Shown: in pieces, positions 34,367 to 44,422 of the stretch
Layout of the letters: the number at the start of each line of letters is the position of its first letter
Position numbering within the stretch: position 1 is the stretch's first letter
NCBI GenBank assembly: GCA_010015675.1
Contig: ML977027.1
Span: 188,892 to 252,891 of the forward strand
Length of the DNA stretch: 64,000 bases
Direction of reading: 5' to 3'
DNA from: Byssothecium circinans
Lineage: Eukaryota; Ascomycota; Dothideomycetes; Pleosporales; Massarinaceae
Program-made: the position numbers and the translations under genes
Notes under the pieces: model-generated
Told to the model about the DNA's origin: nothing
Databases searched by the model: none
What the model saw: the letters and a program-made list of their open reading frames with translations, nothing else

Positions 34367-35380
34367 CTACGCAGCACATTTCTTTCTCGAGCAATCCACA
34401 TCTTCCACCTCCCCAGCCTTCACACCCTTGACCTCTTCCTTCGCACTCTCTCCTTCCGACTCAGCCTCCGCCTCTTCCACAGCAGCAGCCCTCTGGTTCA
34501 GCATACTAAGATACGTCTGCCACCCAATCGCAATCACGCCGCCAACAATACTCCGATATTGTATCGGCACGTACACGAACATGAACGCCGTGACTGCAGG
34601 CCACAATTTACAGCTATTGATCCAGCTCGTGGGTACAGTATGTCGTATACGGGTTATTGTATCGGAGACGGAGGCGCCGGATAGGAGGGACTGCATGCCG
34701 AAGAAGTACGAGTTGAAGAGGGGAGTGAAGAAAAGTTGGTTGACTACGACCTGTACAAAAAATATTGTAAGCAGCATGTCCAGGTCCACATTTCAAAGAG
34801 GGATAAGAAGAGGTAGGGAAAGTTGTGAGCGCACCTTTGTAGTAAGTGACAGCACTTTACTCCCATAATTAAAACTATTTCCCAACCACAAAAACCACCT
34901 GTATCCAGGCACAGCCGCCGCGCCCCCAATGAACAGCGCCCTCGCCGTACGTGCCCAATCCCTATCCTCAGCCCACGCTTGTACCCATCCTCTCTCCTCC
35001 TCTTCCTCCCCGCTGCCCTCCTCCTTGACTGCCGGCGATGCCCCAATACTCTGCGCCACAATATCGCCCACAAAATAAATCACCAGCGCGCTGATAAACT
35101 GCGTCGTATACGGACGCCTCTGCTGCACGCGACCGTACGCGCGGAAAGGTTCGTAGATCGGTTCGAGCCAGAGCCAGTTCGGGCCAGGTATCGTCTTTGT
35201 AGATTCGGGCGCTGTATGCGCAACGGGGCCCGAAGAAGCGTTCCAGCGTCGTGCTACTCGCGCAGGTCCTTCAAATCGTGAACTGTTCCATATGTTCGCA
35301 TTCAGCTTCGAGGTTCGTGAGAGGGGAGCCGATGTGGTGGTTGTGCGCCGCAAACTCGCGGCGCAAGATATTCGTATCAT
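34367..35380 (-). CDS. Mpv17/PMP22 family membrane protein, 309 aa
   Basis: Exons 35380-34835 and 34750-34367 join in phase 0 across an 84-nt intron (GTGCGC donor, GTACAG acceptor), giving 309 residues. The N-terminus is basic and hydroxyl-rich (MIRISCAASLRRTTTTS), as in a mitochondrial presequence. The family signature is split by the intron: YGSKVLSLTTK then VVVNQLFFTPLFNSYFF, followed by W..W-type hydrophobic helices (PAVTAFMFVYVPIQYRSIVGG, WQTYLSM). There are about four membrane helices. Family members (Mpv17, Sym1) sit in the mitochondrial inner or peroxisomal membrane and influence metabolite exchange and stress tolerance. The acidic insert EEGSGEEEEERG between helices 1 and 2 is unusually long, but such inserts vary. 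Confidence 0.85.
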
Positions 35381-36449
35381 GATGGCGGGATTCGTGGTGT
35401 TGACATTTGCGCAAAACTAGGGGCGTAGGCAAAGCATACTGTATAGGTGGAGTGGAGGGTGAAGAGTCAAGTGGGTTGTTGAGGGACCGTCACCGGTCGT
35501 CGCCTTGTGACAGCAGCCGGCGCATTACGCAGCCAACAATGGTTTCGGCTTTCGGAAAGCGATACCGGAACGAAACGGCCGAGGCGAAGTGGAAGTCAGG
35601 GTCCAATCGGAATCGAAGGTGCGCCAGATGCGTATGTGTGCGATTAGGTAAGCGTGAGGATCTAAGAATAGTACTTTTGACTCTGAGAGTATATTTATTT
35701 TCATATTCATGTTCATTAATGCGGTAGAAGAAACGAATTCAAGAGTAAAATTGAGATTTGCGTCTTATGACGAAGACTTGCATACCTGGATACTGAAGAA
35801 CACCATGATATATGGTATGTGACCACAATGCACTACCTCCCGGCACCATTCCAACAAGCAATCCATGAAGGCGGTAGACATCTTATCAGTGGCAATATGT
35901 TCGCACTTGTTGATATAGGCAACTATGAAGGCTTTCAAGACAAGCTTTGGGAAGCGCAGGTAGACGTCTGTCAACGAGAGCGTCACTAACTATACCGCCT
36001 CAATAGCCTGCATTGACACAACTTCAAAGGCAATCCAAACCCTGCTAGCAGTCGACCTCAAGGCAAGAAGCAAGCATGCTGAGTACATCATGACCGTCGA
36101 CAAAAAGATGGAGCCAGCTATTGGCACAACTCAACCCTGAGCGCGTGCTAATGCAATGTCACCGGACGTCAATTCCTCTCATCTCCCAAAATAGGTTCCT
36201 AGCAGTGTTTGAGTGCAGCATTCTCGGTACCAGAAACTGGAGGCAGGCGTCTAATGATATGCTGCCGGTAGCAATACAGCTTGCCGGGAAGCGGTTCGAT
36301 GGTCCAGCGCTTTGGAAGCGGTAACGCGGTTGAGGATTGAGGGGTTGGACAAGTGGAATAGGCAGATGAAGCGATGGTTTCTCCTGTTTGCACGAGGCCA
36401 CCTCGTACATTCATATGCCAAAACTCTAGTAATGTCTTCCAAAGTTTGC
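35381..36449. other. Spacer with an unresolved protein-like segment
   Basis: About 35770-36140 is open on both strands. The plus strand reads HDIWYVTTMHYLPAPFQQAI, and after a possible intron (GTAGAC, CACTAAC branch, AATAG) KARSKHAEYIMTVDKKMEP. The minus strand reads LTDVYLRFPKLVLKAFIVAY. I cannot decide which is ancestral. It may be the remnant of a gene. The rest shows no gene. Confidence 0.3.
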
Positions 36450-37307
36450 TCAATCGGATTCTTCCTCTACTTTCATGATCTCCTCACACTCTTCCCGGAG
36501 TTCCTTGACACCCGCAACGCCCTCCCATTTATCTAGAACGTTGCTGACTTCTTCCCAATCTCTCTCTGCTTCTTCTTCTTGCTCCTGGTCAATCAACTCC
36601 TGCAACCGTCGCGGTGTGCTCAGTACCCAGCGGACCGTGTCTTTTTGCTTCTGCTTTTTCCTCTCTTCTTCTGACTTTGTGATATCTTCTTCACCAGAGA
36701 TCTCGATGCCGAGGCCTAGCGGTTGGGGCTTTGCGGGAAGAGCTTGCATGGACGAGGAAAGAGACGCGGCGGTTTCGGCAATATGTGCCATAGCGGGACC
36801 GAGTGTGTGGGTAGTAGGAGCGAGTGGGTCCATGTTTCCGCGCATGCGGCGAATGGTGCTGGTAGCGGAGAGGAGTTTAGAGTAGTTGTCGTAGACGAGT
36901 GACTTGCGGTCGCTGTCGAGGTTTCGTATTTCTGCAAAGAATGAGCAATCGCGCGATTCATAGTAGAAATATAACATACGTGATACCAGGTCAGCCTCCA
37001 CCTGCAATACACCTTTTAAGCCCTCCCTTGCCAGCAAGTTGTTCACAAAAGCATCAGCATTGAAGTCGGTCGCATCGAGCTCGGTCAGCGTCTCGTCTTC
37101 CTCCGGCCCTAGATCTGTTCTTGAAGACTCCTCGGAAATCTTCGGCTCCGCATCTTTTGCTGCTGGTTTTATTCCATAGTAGTCGCGTAGTGCAGTGCGG
37201 TTGCGGCGTGGATTCTGAACAGGTCGTGCTGAGGCATCGAATGAGGTGCGGGTAGATGACGGGCTACGGATGGAGGAGCTGGCGCGGGGCGATGCTATGG
37301 TAGACAT
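36450..37307 (-). CDS. VPS51: VPS51-like GARP/EARP tethering-complex subunit
   Basis: The frame is open for 285 codons. A 48-nt segment 36979-36932 (GTATGT...TTTGCAG, phase 1) looks like an intron. Splicing joins LVS to IRNLDSDRKSLVYDNYSKLL and gives 269 residues; retention keeps the frame, inserting 16 codons. The Vps51 family region (about residues 80-160) with NLLAREGLKGVL and YDNYSKLLSATSTIRRMR is visible, followed by a coiled-coil C-terminus (RLQELIDQEQEEEAERDWEEV). It would act in tethering endosome-derived vesicles at the trans-Golgi. The N-terminal ~70 residues are Ser/Arg-rich and disordered. It is divergent from RMI1, whose start is only 205 bp away. Confidence 0.85.
   Translation of the reverse strand: MSTIASPRASSSIRSPSSTRTSFDASARPVQNPRRNRTALRDYYGIKPAAKDAEPKISEESSRTDLGPEEDETLTELDATDFNADAFVNNLLAREGLKGVLQVEADLVSRMLYFYYESRDCSFFAEIRNLDSDRKSLVYDNYSKLLSATSTIRRMRGNMDPLAPTTHTLGPAMAHIAETAASLSSSMQALPAKPQPLGLGIEISGEEDITKSEEERKKQKQKDTVRWVLSTPRRLQELIDQEQEEEAERDWEEVSNVLDKWEGVAGVKELREECEEIMKVEEESD
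36932..36979 (-). other. Predicted 48-nt in-frame intron of VPS51
   Basis: Donor GTATGT and acceptor TTTGCAG in phase 1, length divisible by three, no stop codon inside. Removal restores continuity of the conserved VPS51 block. Retention would still translate, so the reading frame alone does not prove splicing. Confidence 0.6.
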
Positions 37308-37512
37308 TGTAGTGGCCTATTATTAAAAGACGGCGGAGCTGTTATAAACGTTGGTAAGGGAGTTGGAGGTGCGATTTGCAGCTCGACATCGACGTTGCCA
37401 AGACACGTAGGGCTGAGCTAGCGGGAGCTCCCCCGGTCCACCCCGGCACGTCGCCGTCACTCAAACCACGCAGAGCTCGGCGGTCTTGATTTTGCAGCAA
37501 TTCATCGCCAAC
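37308..37512. promoter_or_regulatory. Bidirectional promoter between VPS51 and RMI1
   Basis: The start codons of the two divergent genes lie 205 bp apart, so regulatory elements of both must share or abut this interval. It is GC-rich with a CCCCCGGTCCACCCCGGC stretch near 37430-37447, and I see no TATA box. The core elements cannot be defined by eye. Confidence 0.55.
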
Positions 37513-38202
37513 ATGGCAAATAACCTCATAGCAGAGCTGACACAGCACCTCAATGCCCGGCATCTCCATCCTACTACTGCCTGGCTGGAAAGCTTCGTCT
37601 CCACAACCCGCCCAAACACGCCTCTGCCGGCACTGAAGCAGACAGCCCTTTTCCGCCTTCTCGCCGCCGACATCACCACGTCTCTAGTCCCTCCAGCAAA
37701 TACTGTCTTCCCTGTCGATGTGCTGAATGCCAAAATCCAATCCCGCACCGTAGCCGGCCCACTTGTTTGTCAAGTGCTCGATATTGACGACATAGGGCTC
37801 TCGCGATGGTCACAGGTCGAAACCATTGAAGCAAATGAGCGCGGAGAAACCACAAAGGGGCGGGAGATAATACGTGTTGTTGAGAATGAGACCGAGAATG
37901 AGGGCGCGGCGGTCGCACCTGTTTTACAGAGCAAAGGGTCTTTCAAGCTGCTATTGCAGGATGCGAAAGGTGCCAAAGTCTATGCCTTGGACTTACGAGG
38001 CATCGAGGGTATCCATACGAACATGACCATGGGCACTAAGGTGCTTCTGCGGAACGTGGAGGTGCGAAGAGCTGCAGTCATGTTGGAGCCGGCGAGTGTA
38101 CAGGTCCTGGGCGGCAAATTGGATGCGCTGGACAAGGCGTGGAAAGATGGGAGAAAAGAGCGGCTCCTGCATGCCGCCAAGGCGACCAGTGAGCGTGCCT
38201 AA
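37513..38202 (+). CDS. RMI1: RMI1-like subunit of the RecQ/Top3 complex, 229 aa
   Basis: A single exon; the first ATG of the frame is at 37513 (MANNLIAELTQHLN). The N-terminal helical region (residues 1-50, TAWLESFVST) precedes an OB-fold (about 75-200) with GPLVCQVLDIDDIGLSRWSQVE and ALDLRGIEGIHTNMTMGTKVLLRNVEVRR, the DUF1767/RMI1 N-terminal domain that binds Top3. Family members stimulate Holliday-junction dissolution by the Sgs1/BLM-Top3 complex in the nucleus. Length is about that of yeast Rmi1 and shorter than animal RMI1. It is divergent from VPS51. Confidence 0.82.
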   Translation: MANNLIAELTQHLNARHLHPTTAWLESFVSTTRPNTPLPALKQTALFRLLAADITTSLVPPANTVFPVDVLNAKIQSRTVAGPLVCQVLDIDDIGLSRWSQVETIEANERGETTKGREIIRVVENETENEGAAVAPVLQSKGSFKLLLQDAKGAKVYALDLRGIEGIHTNMTMGTKVLLRNVEVRRAAVMLEPASVQVLGGKLDALDKAWKDGRKERLLHAAKATSERA

Positions 38203-38549
38203 CTATCTGAGGACAGCGCCATGCCATCATTCATCAGGCTCCCACAAGGTTTCACGGTCGTGAGAGGAGGTGCTGATGCAAGAAGCCCCGCACGATTGGT
38301 CGTCAGTTGGCTCCAAGCACAGAATCGTCCAATCGTTGGAGCTATGGAGCGCCTCCCCCGCACTTCGAGATCTTGAAGATCAGGATATGTCTGTGATGGG
38401 CAGCCCGTATTCCTGAGTTTGGGGGGCCTATGCCCTATGACGTCGAAACAATCATAAAACCCAGCCCTGGAGCTCTGGATGCGACGTCTTCGACTGCCCC
38501 ACAAGTTTTACGTCTACGTTGGAGAACTAGGCACTGGTATCGGGCAAAA
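38203..38549. other. Spacer between RMI1 and the next small gene
   Basis: No gene is seen. Its right half is the presumed promoter of the 106-aa gene starting at 38550. Confidence 0.4.
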
Positions 38550-38993
38550 ATGTCGACCGACGCAAGCCCAAGAACCGAAGCCAATGCTTCTACCGCTCAA
38601 AGCCAAGGTAACCTTTACTTCATTCTACTACAGTGCATCCCTTAACCCTTGAACATACTCCTATACTCTACCTTCTCCACACTTCCTGCTCTCTTCCCAT
38701 GCCTATTCTTACCCTCTTACTCCCTCGTAGAGCCTCAATCCAACACACTCTCCACCGACACGTCCCAAAACCAAAAACCTGCGCGTCGCTCCTCCTTGAC
38801 TAAAATCATCGACGCCGTCAAAAAGCCCTTTCACCACGAAAAGGAACCACCACCACCAGCGCTCCAGGAAGCTATTGATAAGATGGAGGCGAGAAAACAG
38901 AGCACGGTGAAACATATGGAGATGGAGGGGAAAGATACGAGTCTGCTCAGTGGGAAGCGGGTAGATCAGGTCAAGGATCCGCTGGGTGGGTAG
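38550..38993 (+). CDS. Small hypothetical protein, 106 aa, one intron
   Basis: Exons 38550-38607 and 38731-38993 join in phase 1 across a 123-nt intron (GTAACC donor, TCGTAG acceptor, pyrimidine-rich end), giving 106 residues. The N-terminus is Ser/Thr-rich. A basic, helix-prone KIIDAVKKPFHHEKE segment (about 45-60) is followed by charged helical repeats (LQEAIDKMEARKQSTVKHMEMEGKDTSLLSGKRVD). There is no signal peptide. Family unknown. Codon usage and a clean junction favour a real gene. Confidence 0.6.
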
Positions 38994-39467
38994 AAGAATG
39001 TGGATTGGAGTATTTGGGCCAGATTGAATGGAGGAATTGTTGGGGAGGCATGGATGTTATGGGGTGTGGAACGGCAGATTGATGCTACGTAGAGAGCCTA
39101 GTGTGTTTGTAAGTTAATAACTAGCTGATTTTGAGTGTATGGAAGGTGCTTCTTTCTGCTCATCGGTTGGGTGGTGTCATAGATTTCACGTAGTGAAAAT
39201 TGTGACTAGCCCAGCTAAGAGCAATTTAATATATTTCAAGAGGAGGGGTGAGTTTCGGTAATAATTTCAAACACGCTCTCGAGTCTTTGTACGGTTCAGC
39301 AGGAAGAACAGTCCGGAATGTCGCGGATGTTAATGTTTGAGTGTAGTTCTGAGCTAGTAAATTCATCAGCGTTTAACAAGGATATTGATTGCTGTCAATG
39401 CTACGGCCCGAACCCCTTCGCTTGAATGCTGCACTTGCGCCGTGCGCACCTTCCAACAAGTGTATAT
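38994..39467. other. Spacer, no gene seen
   Basis: Contains the 3' UTR of the small gene and a TA-leaning block (39080-39260). Nothing recognisable in either strand. Confidence 0.4.
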
Positions 39468-40430
39468 TCAGTCCCTGTTTGCTCTTTCCTCAAGCTGCGA
39501 CGCTCCCTTCTGTTCCACCGCCAAACTCCTCTCCACATCCTCTGCGCACTGCTCCACCATGACTGCGGCAAAAAGCACATCCATATCCTCGAGCGTCCGT
39601 CCCCTAGTCTCCTTGATGAAGAAGGCGAAGAAGCCCATGAGTCAGCAACATCATTCTCTCGGGAAAAGGTGGAACTTACGGAAATACCGAACATGACGAA
39701 GGTTCACCTCCAATATGATTCACGGGCTCGGGCGTGATTTTGGTGACCACGAAGTTGAACAGCCACTGTGCTACGGCTCCCATCCCGACTCCGTACACGA
39801 AGGGATATGGAGGGCCACTCCATAGTTGAGCCAGTACGCGAACGTACTTCTGATGACGGCAAACTTCTGGAACAGTCCGGCAATATGACCACGCTGAGCT
39901 GCTGGTGCGTTTTCCGAGACGAAGACCGGAGTGATGGCTGGCATGCCACCAATACCCAAGCAGCCACAAGACGACCAGCATAGAGCATGCTGATTTCGTG
40001 GTGAGCTGCGGTCTGAACAGAGCCGCACCGATCAAGAAGATTACGGAGAAGAACATGAGCGAGTAACGACGACCGTAGTGTTCATTGAGGAAAGCAGCGA
40101 CGATGGTACCGAAGAACTTCCTGCGGTCAAGAGTGAGACCACGTTCGACGAAATATACGCGTTGTTCGAGCTGGCAGAGCCGGAGGAGTCGGTTGGAAGC
40201 CCAAAACCTTTCTTGAAAGCATTGAGGGCGAGCACGCTGCCCATCACCCCCGTGTCATATCTGGTTTCCCGTCAGTTACAACTCAACACCCCGAACTAGC
40301 GTACATACCGAACAGCAGCGAGCCCATGGAGGCCACGCTGGCGAGCAGATACACTGCGAATCCCAAAGAAGTTCGGCGCCATCTCGTCTGCTTGTCAAAT
40401 GTTGCCACCGAAAGCGCCAGGAAGTCAGCT
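39468..40430 (-). pseudogene. Decayed MFS sugar/quinate transporter
   Basis: Fragments of a sugar-porter MFS protein appear in order but in different frames. VYLLASVASMGSLLFG (N-terminal TM1, near 40330) is followed by a relict intron (GTATGT...AACTGAC...CCAG), then SSNVVSLLTAG, FFSVIFLIGA, GIGGMPAITPVFVSENAPAAQRG, then the segment ending FAYWLNYGVALHI. The part between this and AQWLFNFVVTKITPE is missing (several hundred residues in intact homologues). The C-terminus reads IKETRGRTLEDMDVLF, and the stop is at 39468. At least two frameshifts, and total length about 1 kb against the family's ~1.6 kb. The upstream end is approximate. Confidence 0.78.
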
Positions 40431-41737
40431 TGAAGTTCGACAAATTGGATACGCCGTCCTTCTATCCCATCGATCTCCCACTTCAGGGCAGAAAAATACT
40501 TCACGAAGAGCTCCAACACTGCATCGTGGTGTTGAGGCTACAAACATCTCACGAGCCAAGAGATATTTGGCGATATCGTATCCCCGGCCCTCATCTGCAG
40601 GCGGCATTCTCTCCGTCAATTCGAGATGAAAGGTGATGGATGCAGCGTTGTGTCAGGCGCTAGCGAAGAGGGGCCAAAGGGGCGACACGAGAGGATGGAT
40701 TTTGGAGCCGAGGCCTTGGACAGCAATCCCTCACCATTAATCAACATCACACGCCTCAGCCCCCTTCAACACTCTACCCCTCTCGTCCTCACAGCATCAT
40801 CCTTTTCATGTTATGATTGTTTCTCCAAAGACGGTCAACAATACAATGCGAACGATTCTATCCACAACTCCGGACATCAGGTTAACTTGAGCTGACCACA
40901 ATACTACAGGGGTCTTGTTTCATTACTTTACCGCCCACGGAAAAACTTCACTCCACCAGCCGCGCTATAGCGGAATCTCACCACTTGTCTTATTGCTCCA
41001 CCTCTTTTTCGGTAGCGAGATGATGAGGCAACGGACATGGGAGTGCACATTCGGAATTCTATTTCAGTTTGATGACCCACCCGATATTCTGTTTTGGCAA
41101 GAACACAACACTTGTACGAACGTACAATCTCGCAGAACGAAGACGAGAGCGTGATCTATACTGATTTCATGACCGCGGTAAACATCTCACTCGGCGTTTT
41201 GTTTGACGCCCGCCTGGTGCCGAGCCGTCGAGCGCAAAGAGAATAGCAAAAGGTTTCAGAGCGCGCATAATGTTCTATTGTCATTTGATGACAGGAGCTC
41301 GACCGGATCTCATGCAGGGACATGCATCGCAAGGAGCCATGCGAAGCCCCCACTTATCTCCCATGGGAGGAAACATCAATCAATTTCCCTTGGCCGTGGA
41401 GCTACACCACCTAAACGTCAACGTTCTGCGGCAGCTAGCTGAGCCGCCATACCCGTTAGCGCTCATGGAATAGATGAGAGGGACATCACAGATTCGGGTC
41501 CCGACCTGTCACTACCGCGCCACGAGGCGAGATGAGATGTGGAAATGCAATGTTGGGCCAAGTATAAGAACCGCAGGCCGGCCTACCATGGAAAGACAGG
41601 CTTGACGCTGCACTCTCTTTCCATCACGCTCTTTAGCATCCAGTCGCTCTTTCGCCGTTCTCTTCGAAGACTCCATTCGTCAACTTACACTTCATTTCAG
41701 TTCATTCTTTGAATTTACTCTCTCAACACCTCTCAAA
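40431..41737. other. Spacer upstream of the LPMO gene
   Basis: No convincing gene. The interval probably holds the relict promoter of the pseudogene and the promoter of the LPMO gene. A CACTCTCTTTCC pyrimidine tract lies near 41610-41621. Plus-strand frames of 65-80 codons (40915-41473) lack motifs. Confidence 0.35.
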
Positions 41738-42823
41738 ATGAAGACCTCAGTGTTCTACGCCATGGCAGCTGCCAAGCTCGCCGTTGCTCACTCAACCTTC
41801 CAGAGCTTCGTCGTCGACGGAAAAGACCAGGGTGCGAACTTCGCTGTGCAGAAGCCCTCCAACAGCAACAACCCCATCCTCGATGTGACCTCGACCGCTA
41901 TGATCTGTAACGGTGGAGTCAAGACCGCCGATCAGGTCTCTGTCGCCGCTGGATCCAAGGTCACCATGCAGTGGCATCACAACCAGGGTCCTCCCACCGG
42001 CAACGACCCTGACGAGCCCATCGCTCCTTCCCACAAGGGCCCCGTCATGGTGTACATTGCTCCCGCCGAGTCTGAGGGCAAGGGCGCCGTCTGGCAAAAG
42101 ATTTACGAGGACGGTTTTTCCGGCGGAAAGTGGGGTGTCGACAACTTCATCGCCAACAAGGGTCAAATCACCATCACCCTCCCTAACCTAAAGGCTGGCG
42201 ACTATTGGATCCGCCCCGAGATGATTGGCCTCCACGAGGCTACCTCCGTCGGTAAGGCCCAGTTCTACAATGGCTGCGGTCAGATCAAGGTCACCGGCTC
42301 CGGATCCCTCGCCCTCCCGGCTTCCGGTACCGACATGACCAAGGCCTACTCTGCCACCGACCCTGGTGTCAAATTCGACGTCTACAACTCCTTCACTTCG
42401 TACCCTATCCCGGGTCCGGCTGTCTGGACTGGTGCTGGAGCCTCCGACACTGCTCCCGCCGAGCCTGCTACTCCCTCCGCGCCCGCCAGCTCCGCCGCTC
42501 CCAAGCCCTCCGCCACCCAGCCTGCCGCCCCTGTTGCCCCTCAACCCACCGCTTCCAAGCCCTCCGCCACCCAGCCTGCCGCCCCTGTTGCCCCTCAACC
42601 CACCGCTTCCAAGCCCTCCGCCACCCAGCCTGCCGCCCCTGTTGCCCCTCAACCCACCGCTTCCAAGCCCACCACCCTCGTGACCTCCAAGGCTCCCGCT
42701 AGCACTGGTGGCGCTGGCATTGCCCTGTACGGCCGCTGCGGTGGTCAGGGCCACACTGGCTCCACCACCTGTGCCCAGGGTACCTGCAAGGTCCAGAACC
42801 CTTACTACAGCCAGTGCGTCTAA
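41738..42823 (+). CDS. Secreted AA9 lytic polysaccharide monooxygenase with CBM1
   Basis: A single exon of 361 residues. The signal peptide (residues 1-17) is followed by His18, the first ligand of the copper histidine brace once processed. The second is His99 in [11 protein letters not shown], and the axial Tyr177 is in QFYNGCGQI. Cys57 and Cys180 can form the family's disulfide. The catalytic domain ends near residue 230. A Pro/Ala/Thr/Ser linker with three identical 18-residue repeats leads to a C-terminal CBM1 (331-361) with four cysteines and PYYSQC aromatic binding face. The enzyme oxidatively cleaves cellulose or related beta-glucans outside the cell with an electron donor. It lies between a decayed sugar transporter and a GAL80-like gene. 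Confidence 0.95.
   Translation: MKTSVFYAMAAAKLAVAHSTFQSFVVDGKDQGANFAVQKPSNSNNPILDVTSTAMICNGGVKTADQVSVAAGSKVTMQWHHNQGPPTGNDPDEPIAPSHKGPVMVYIAPAESEGKGAVWQKIYEDGFSGGKWGVDNFIANKGQITITLPNLKAGDYWIRPEMIGLHEATSVGKAQFYNGCGQIKVTGSGSLALPASGTDMTKAYSATDPGVKFDVYNSFTSYPIPGPAVWTGAGASDTAPAEPATPSAPASSAAPKPSATQPAAPVAPQPTASKPSATQPAAPVAPQPTASKPSATQPAAPVAPQPTASKPTTLVTSKAPASTGGAGIALYGRCGGQGHTGSTTCAQGTCKVQNPYYSQCV
42503..42664 (+). repeat. Three identical 54-bp linker repeats
   Basis: Three head-to-tail copies (42503-42556, 42557-42610, 42611-42664) match base for base. Each encodes an 18-residue unit ([13 protein letters not shown] core) of the LPMO linker. Identity at synonymous positions implies recent expansion or homogenisation. 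Confidence 0.97.
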
Positions 42824-44133
42824 GCGCAAAATCATGATAGCGGTATCGATATGATGACTGGACATTTTCTTGAGAGAGAGTGTGTGTATTCTCGGTTATG
42901 GGCTATATCCCCAAACATCTTCTTTTGCATAAATCAGCTGCTTTTTAGGGTCGGCTAGAATCATTCTTTTCTGTGTAAATAGCTTTTGACGAATGGAATT
43001 CGGAATTCACAAAACTTGTTCTTTTGGTTGAGTGAGTGGTTCAGAAGGTTTAACTGGGGGTTTGTGATGTGCTGTGCGTGTAACGTATGTGACTCGCGGA
43101 GATGGTCGTGTTGTATGGAGTGCTTATCTCATGTTCATCTAGCTTCCGTCCCCTCGTCCGTATCTCTCTGCGCTGCCTCTTTTCAGCTATACATTACCTA
43201 TGCCTGTATTATGTATTATTGTTTCAATACAGGGTTACTGTGTGTCGAATAAGTCGTGAGAACAATGTCATAACGGCATGCCACATGGAGACCCTCGCTG
43301 TGAACTAGACACTGCGGATTAGACAAACTCGCTTGTGCAATACATAGCTGTAGATATTGTGCACGATTTTGCGCAGTTCCCACAGCTGTGGTCAAGTACA
43401 CTGAGGCGGACTGAGGTAGGGGTTAGGGAAAGGCGCGATGTCCCACCACTCGATCGACAGTGGTGCGGAGGATGTTCCGCCGCGGTTCGACTGGGAGTGG
43501 GAAGGTGAGGAAGGTTCTGTGGCGTGTTTTTGCTATTCGCTAGTCGCTATGTGAACGAAGAGGTCTTGGCTAGAGGGGAATTGATGGCGGGCGTTCATTG
43601 TAGGAGGTTGTGTGCGGGCTTTTGGGGGAGTTGGTTAGAAGTAGTTGAAGGGGGAGTATGTGTAGCATAAGGAGATTGGTTAAGAGGCTTTTGAAGTTTT
43701 AGGTTGGCGGTGCATGGGAAGCGGGGAATGGATGTGGGTGGGATGACGGAAGAAGGAGGGCTGTGGCTGGATGGGAATGTGTTCTTTGTACCTTTACTTT
43801 GAAAAAGAAAAGTTAGAATAGCTGGGTGCTTTTATAAGTTATTAGATCTAAATTTTACTACCTTAACTTAGTTTACGTTCAGGTGGTGGTAAAGCGTAAG
43901 CTTGTGTAATGTTTCTCTTTCGCAATAATATGTGCTAGAGGGATACTAATGCAAGCAACTGCTCCTGTATTGCTACATGAAGGATTATACCGAAACTTGT
44001 TTGTCTACATCACGCATAGAAGATTCAGGTGGCCTTGCTGATAAATCCAAGATTACCTCACTCCGCCCTGCGTGACCAACACCGTGACGCTACAACTATG
44101 TGAAAAGAGTCAAGTATGGCTACAGTCCGCTTC

Positions 44134-44245
44134 CTGACATGTTTTCTGACAGATTTCTGACATGTTTTCTGACAGATTTCTGACATGTTTTCTGATAGAT
44201 TTCTGACATGTTTTCTAACAGATTTCTGACAGATTTCTGACAGTA
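44134..44245 (+). repeat. Tandem 23-bp repeat, four units plus partials
   Basis: Unit CTGACATGTTTTCTGACAG... (23 bp) runs at 44134-44156, 44157-44179, 44180-44202 and 44203-44225, the first two identical and the others with one base change each. A half-unit (CTGACAGATTT) repeats at the end. It lies about 180-290 bp upstream of the GAL80-like start codon. Confidence 0.93.
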
Positions 44246-44283
44246 CGTGCTTCACTGACGTGGTTTGTCACCGTGAAGCACGT
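44245..44283. repeat. 11-bp inverted repeat (hairpin)
   Basis: ACGTGCTTCAC at 44245-44255 is perfectly inverted as GTGAAGCACGT at 44273-44283, with a 17-nt loop. It abuts the tandem array and lies 140 bp before the start codon. It may be a palindromic regulator site or a repeat end. Confidence 0.8.
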
Positions 44284-44422
44284 GACCAACTTCTATGACT
44301 GCATGCAGATCAATAACCTATACATTAAATGCAGAGCAGACCCATCTTCTCAAACAATTACCCACCCTATTAACCTTCCCAGGGTCAAAACCCTTACCAT
44401 CAAGTCCTCTTCCCTTTCCCCC

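Larger units (their letters stand above)
42824..44422. other. 1.6-kb spacer with promoter repeats
   Basis: No confident gene. A 38-codon frame at 43438-43554 (MSHHSIDSGAEDVPPRFDW) ends near a GTGAGG donor and might be a 5' exon, but I cannot join it. The right end holds a 23-bp tandem array and a hairpin, described separately. The middle (43700-43900) is G-rich then AT-rich. Confidence 0.35.

Noticed and set aside
41470..41540. Possible tRNA-like sequence around ATTCGGGTCCCGACC
   Set aside because: A B-box-like string is present, but no cloverleaf stems or A box could be found on either strand.
42188..42865. 225-codon Gly-rich minus-strand frame across the LPMO linker
   Set aside because: It is the antisense shadow of the Pro/Ala-rich linker and CBM1, with no independent start context.
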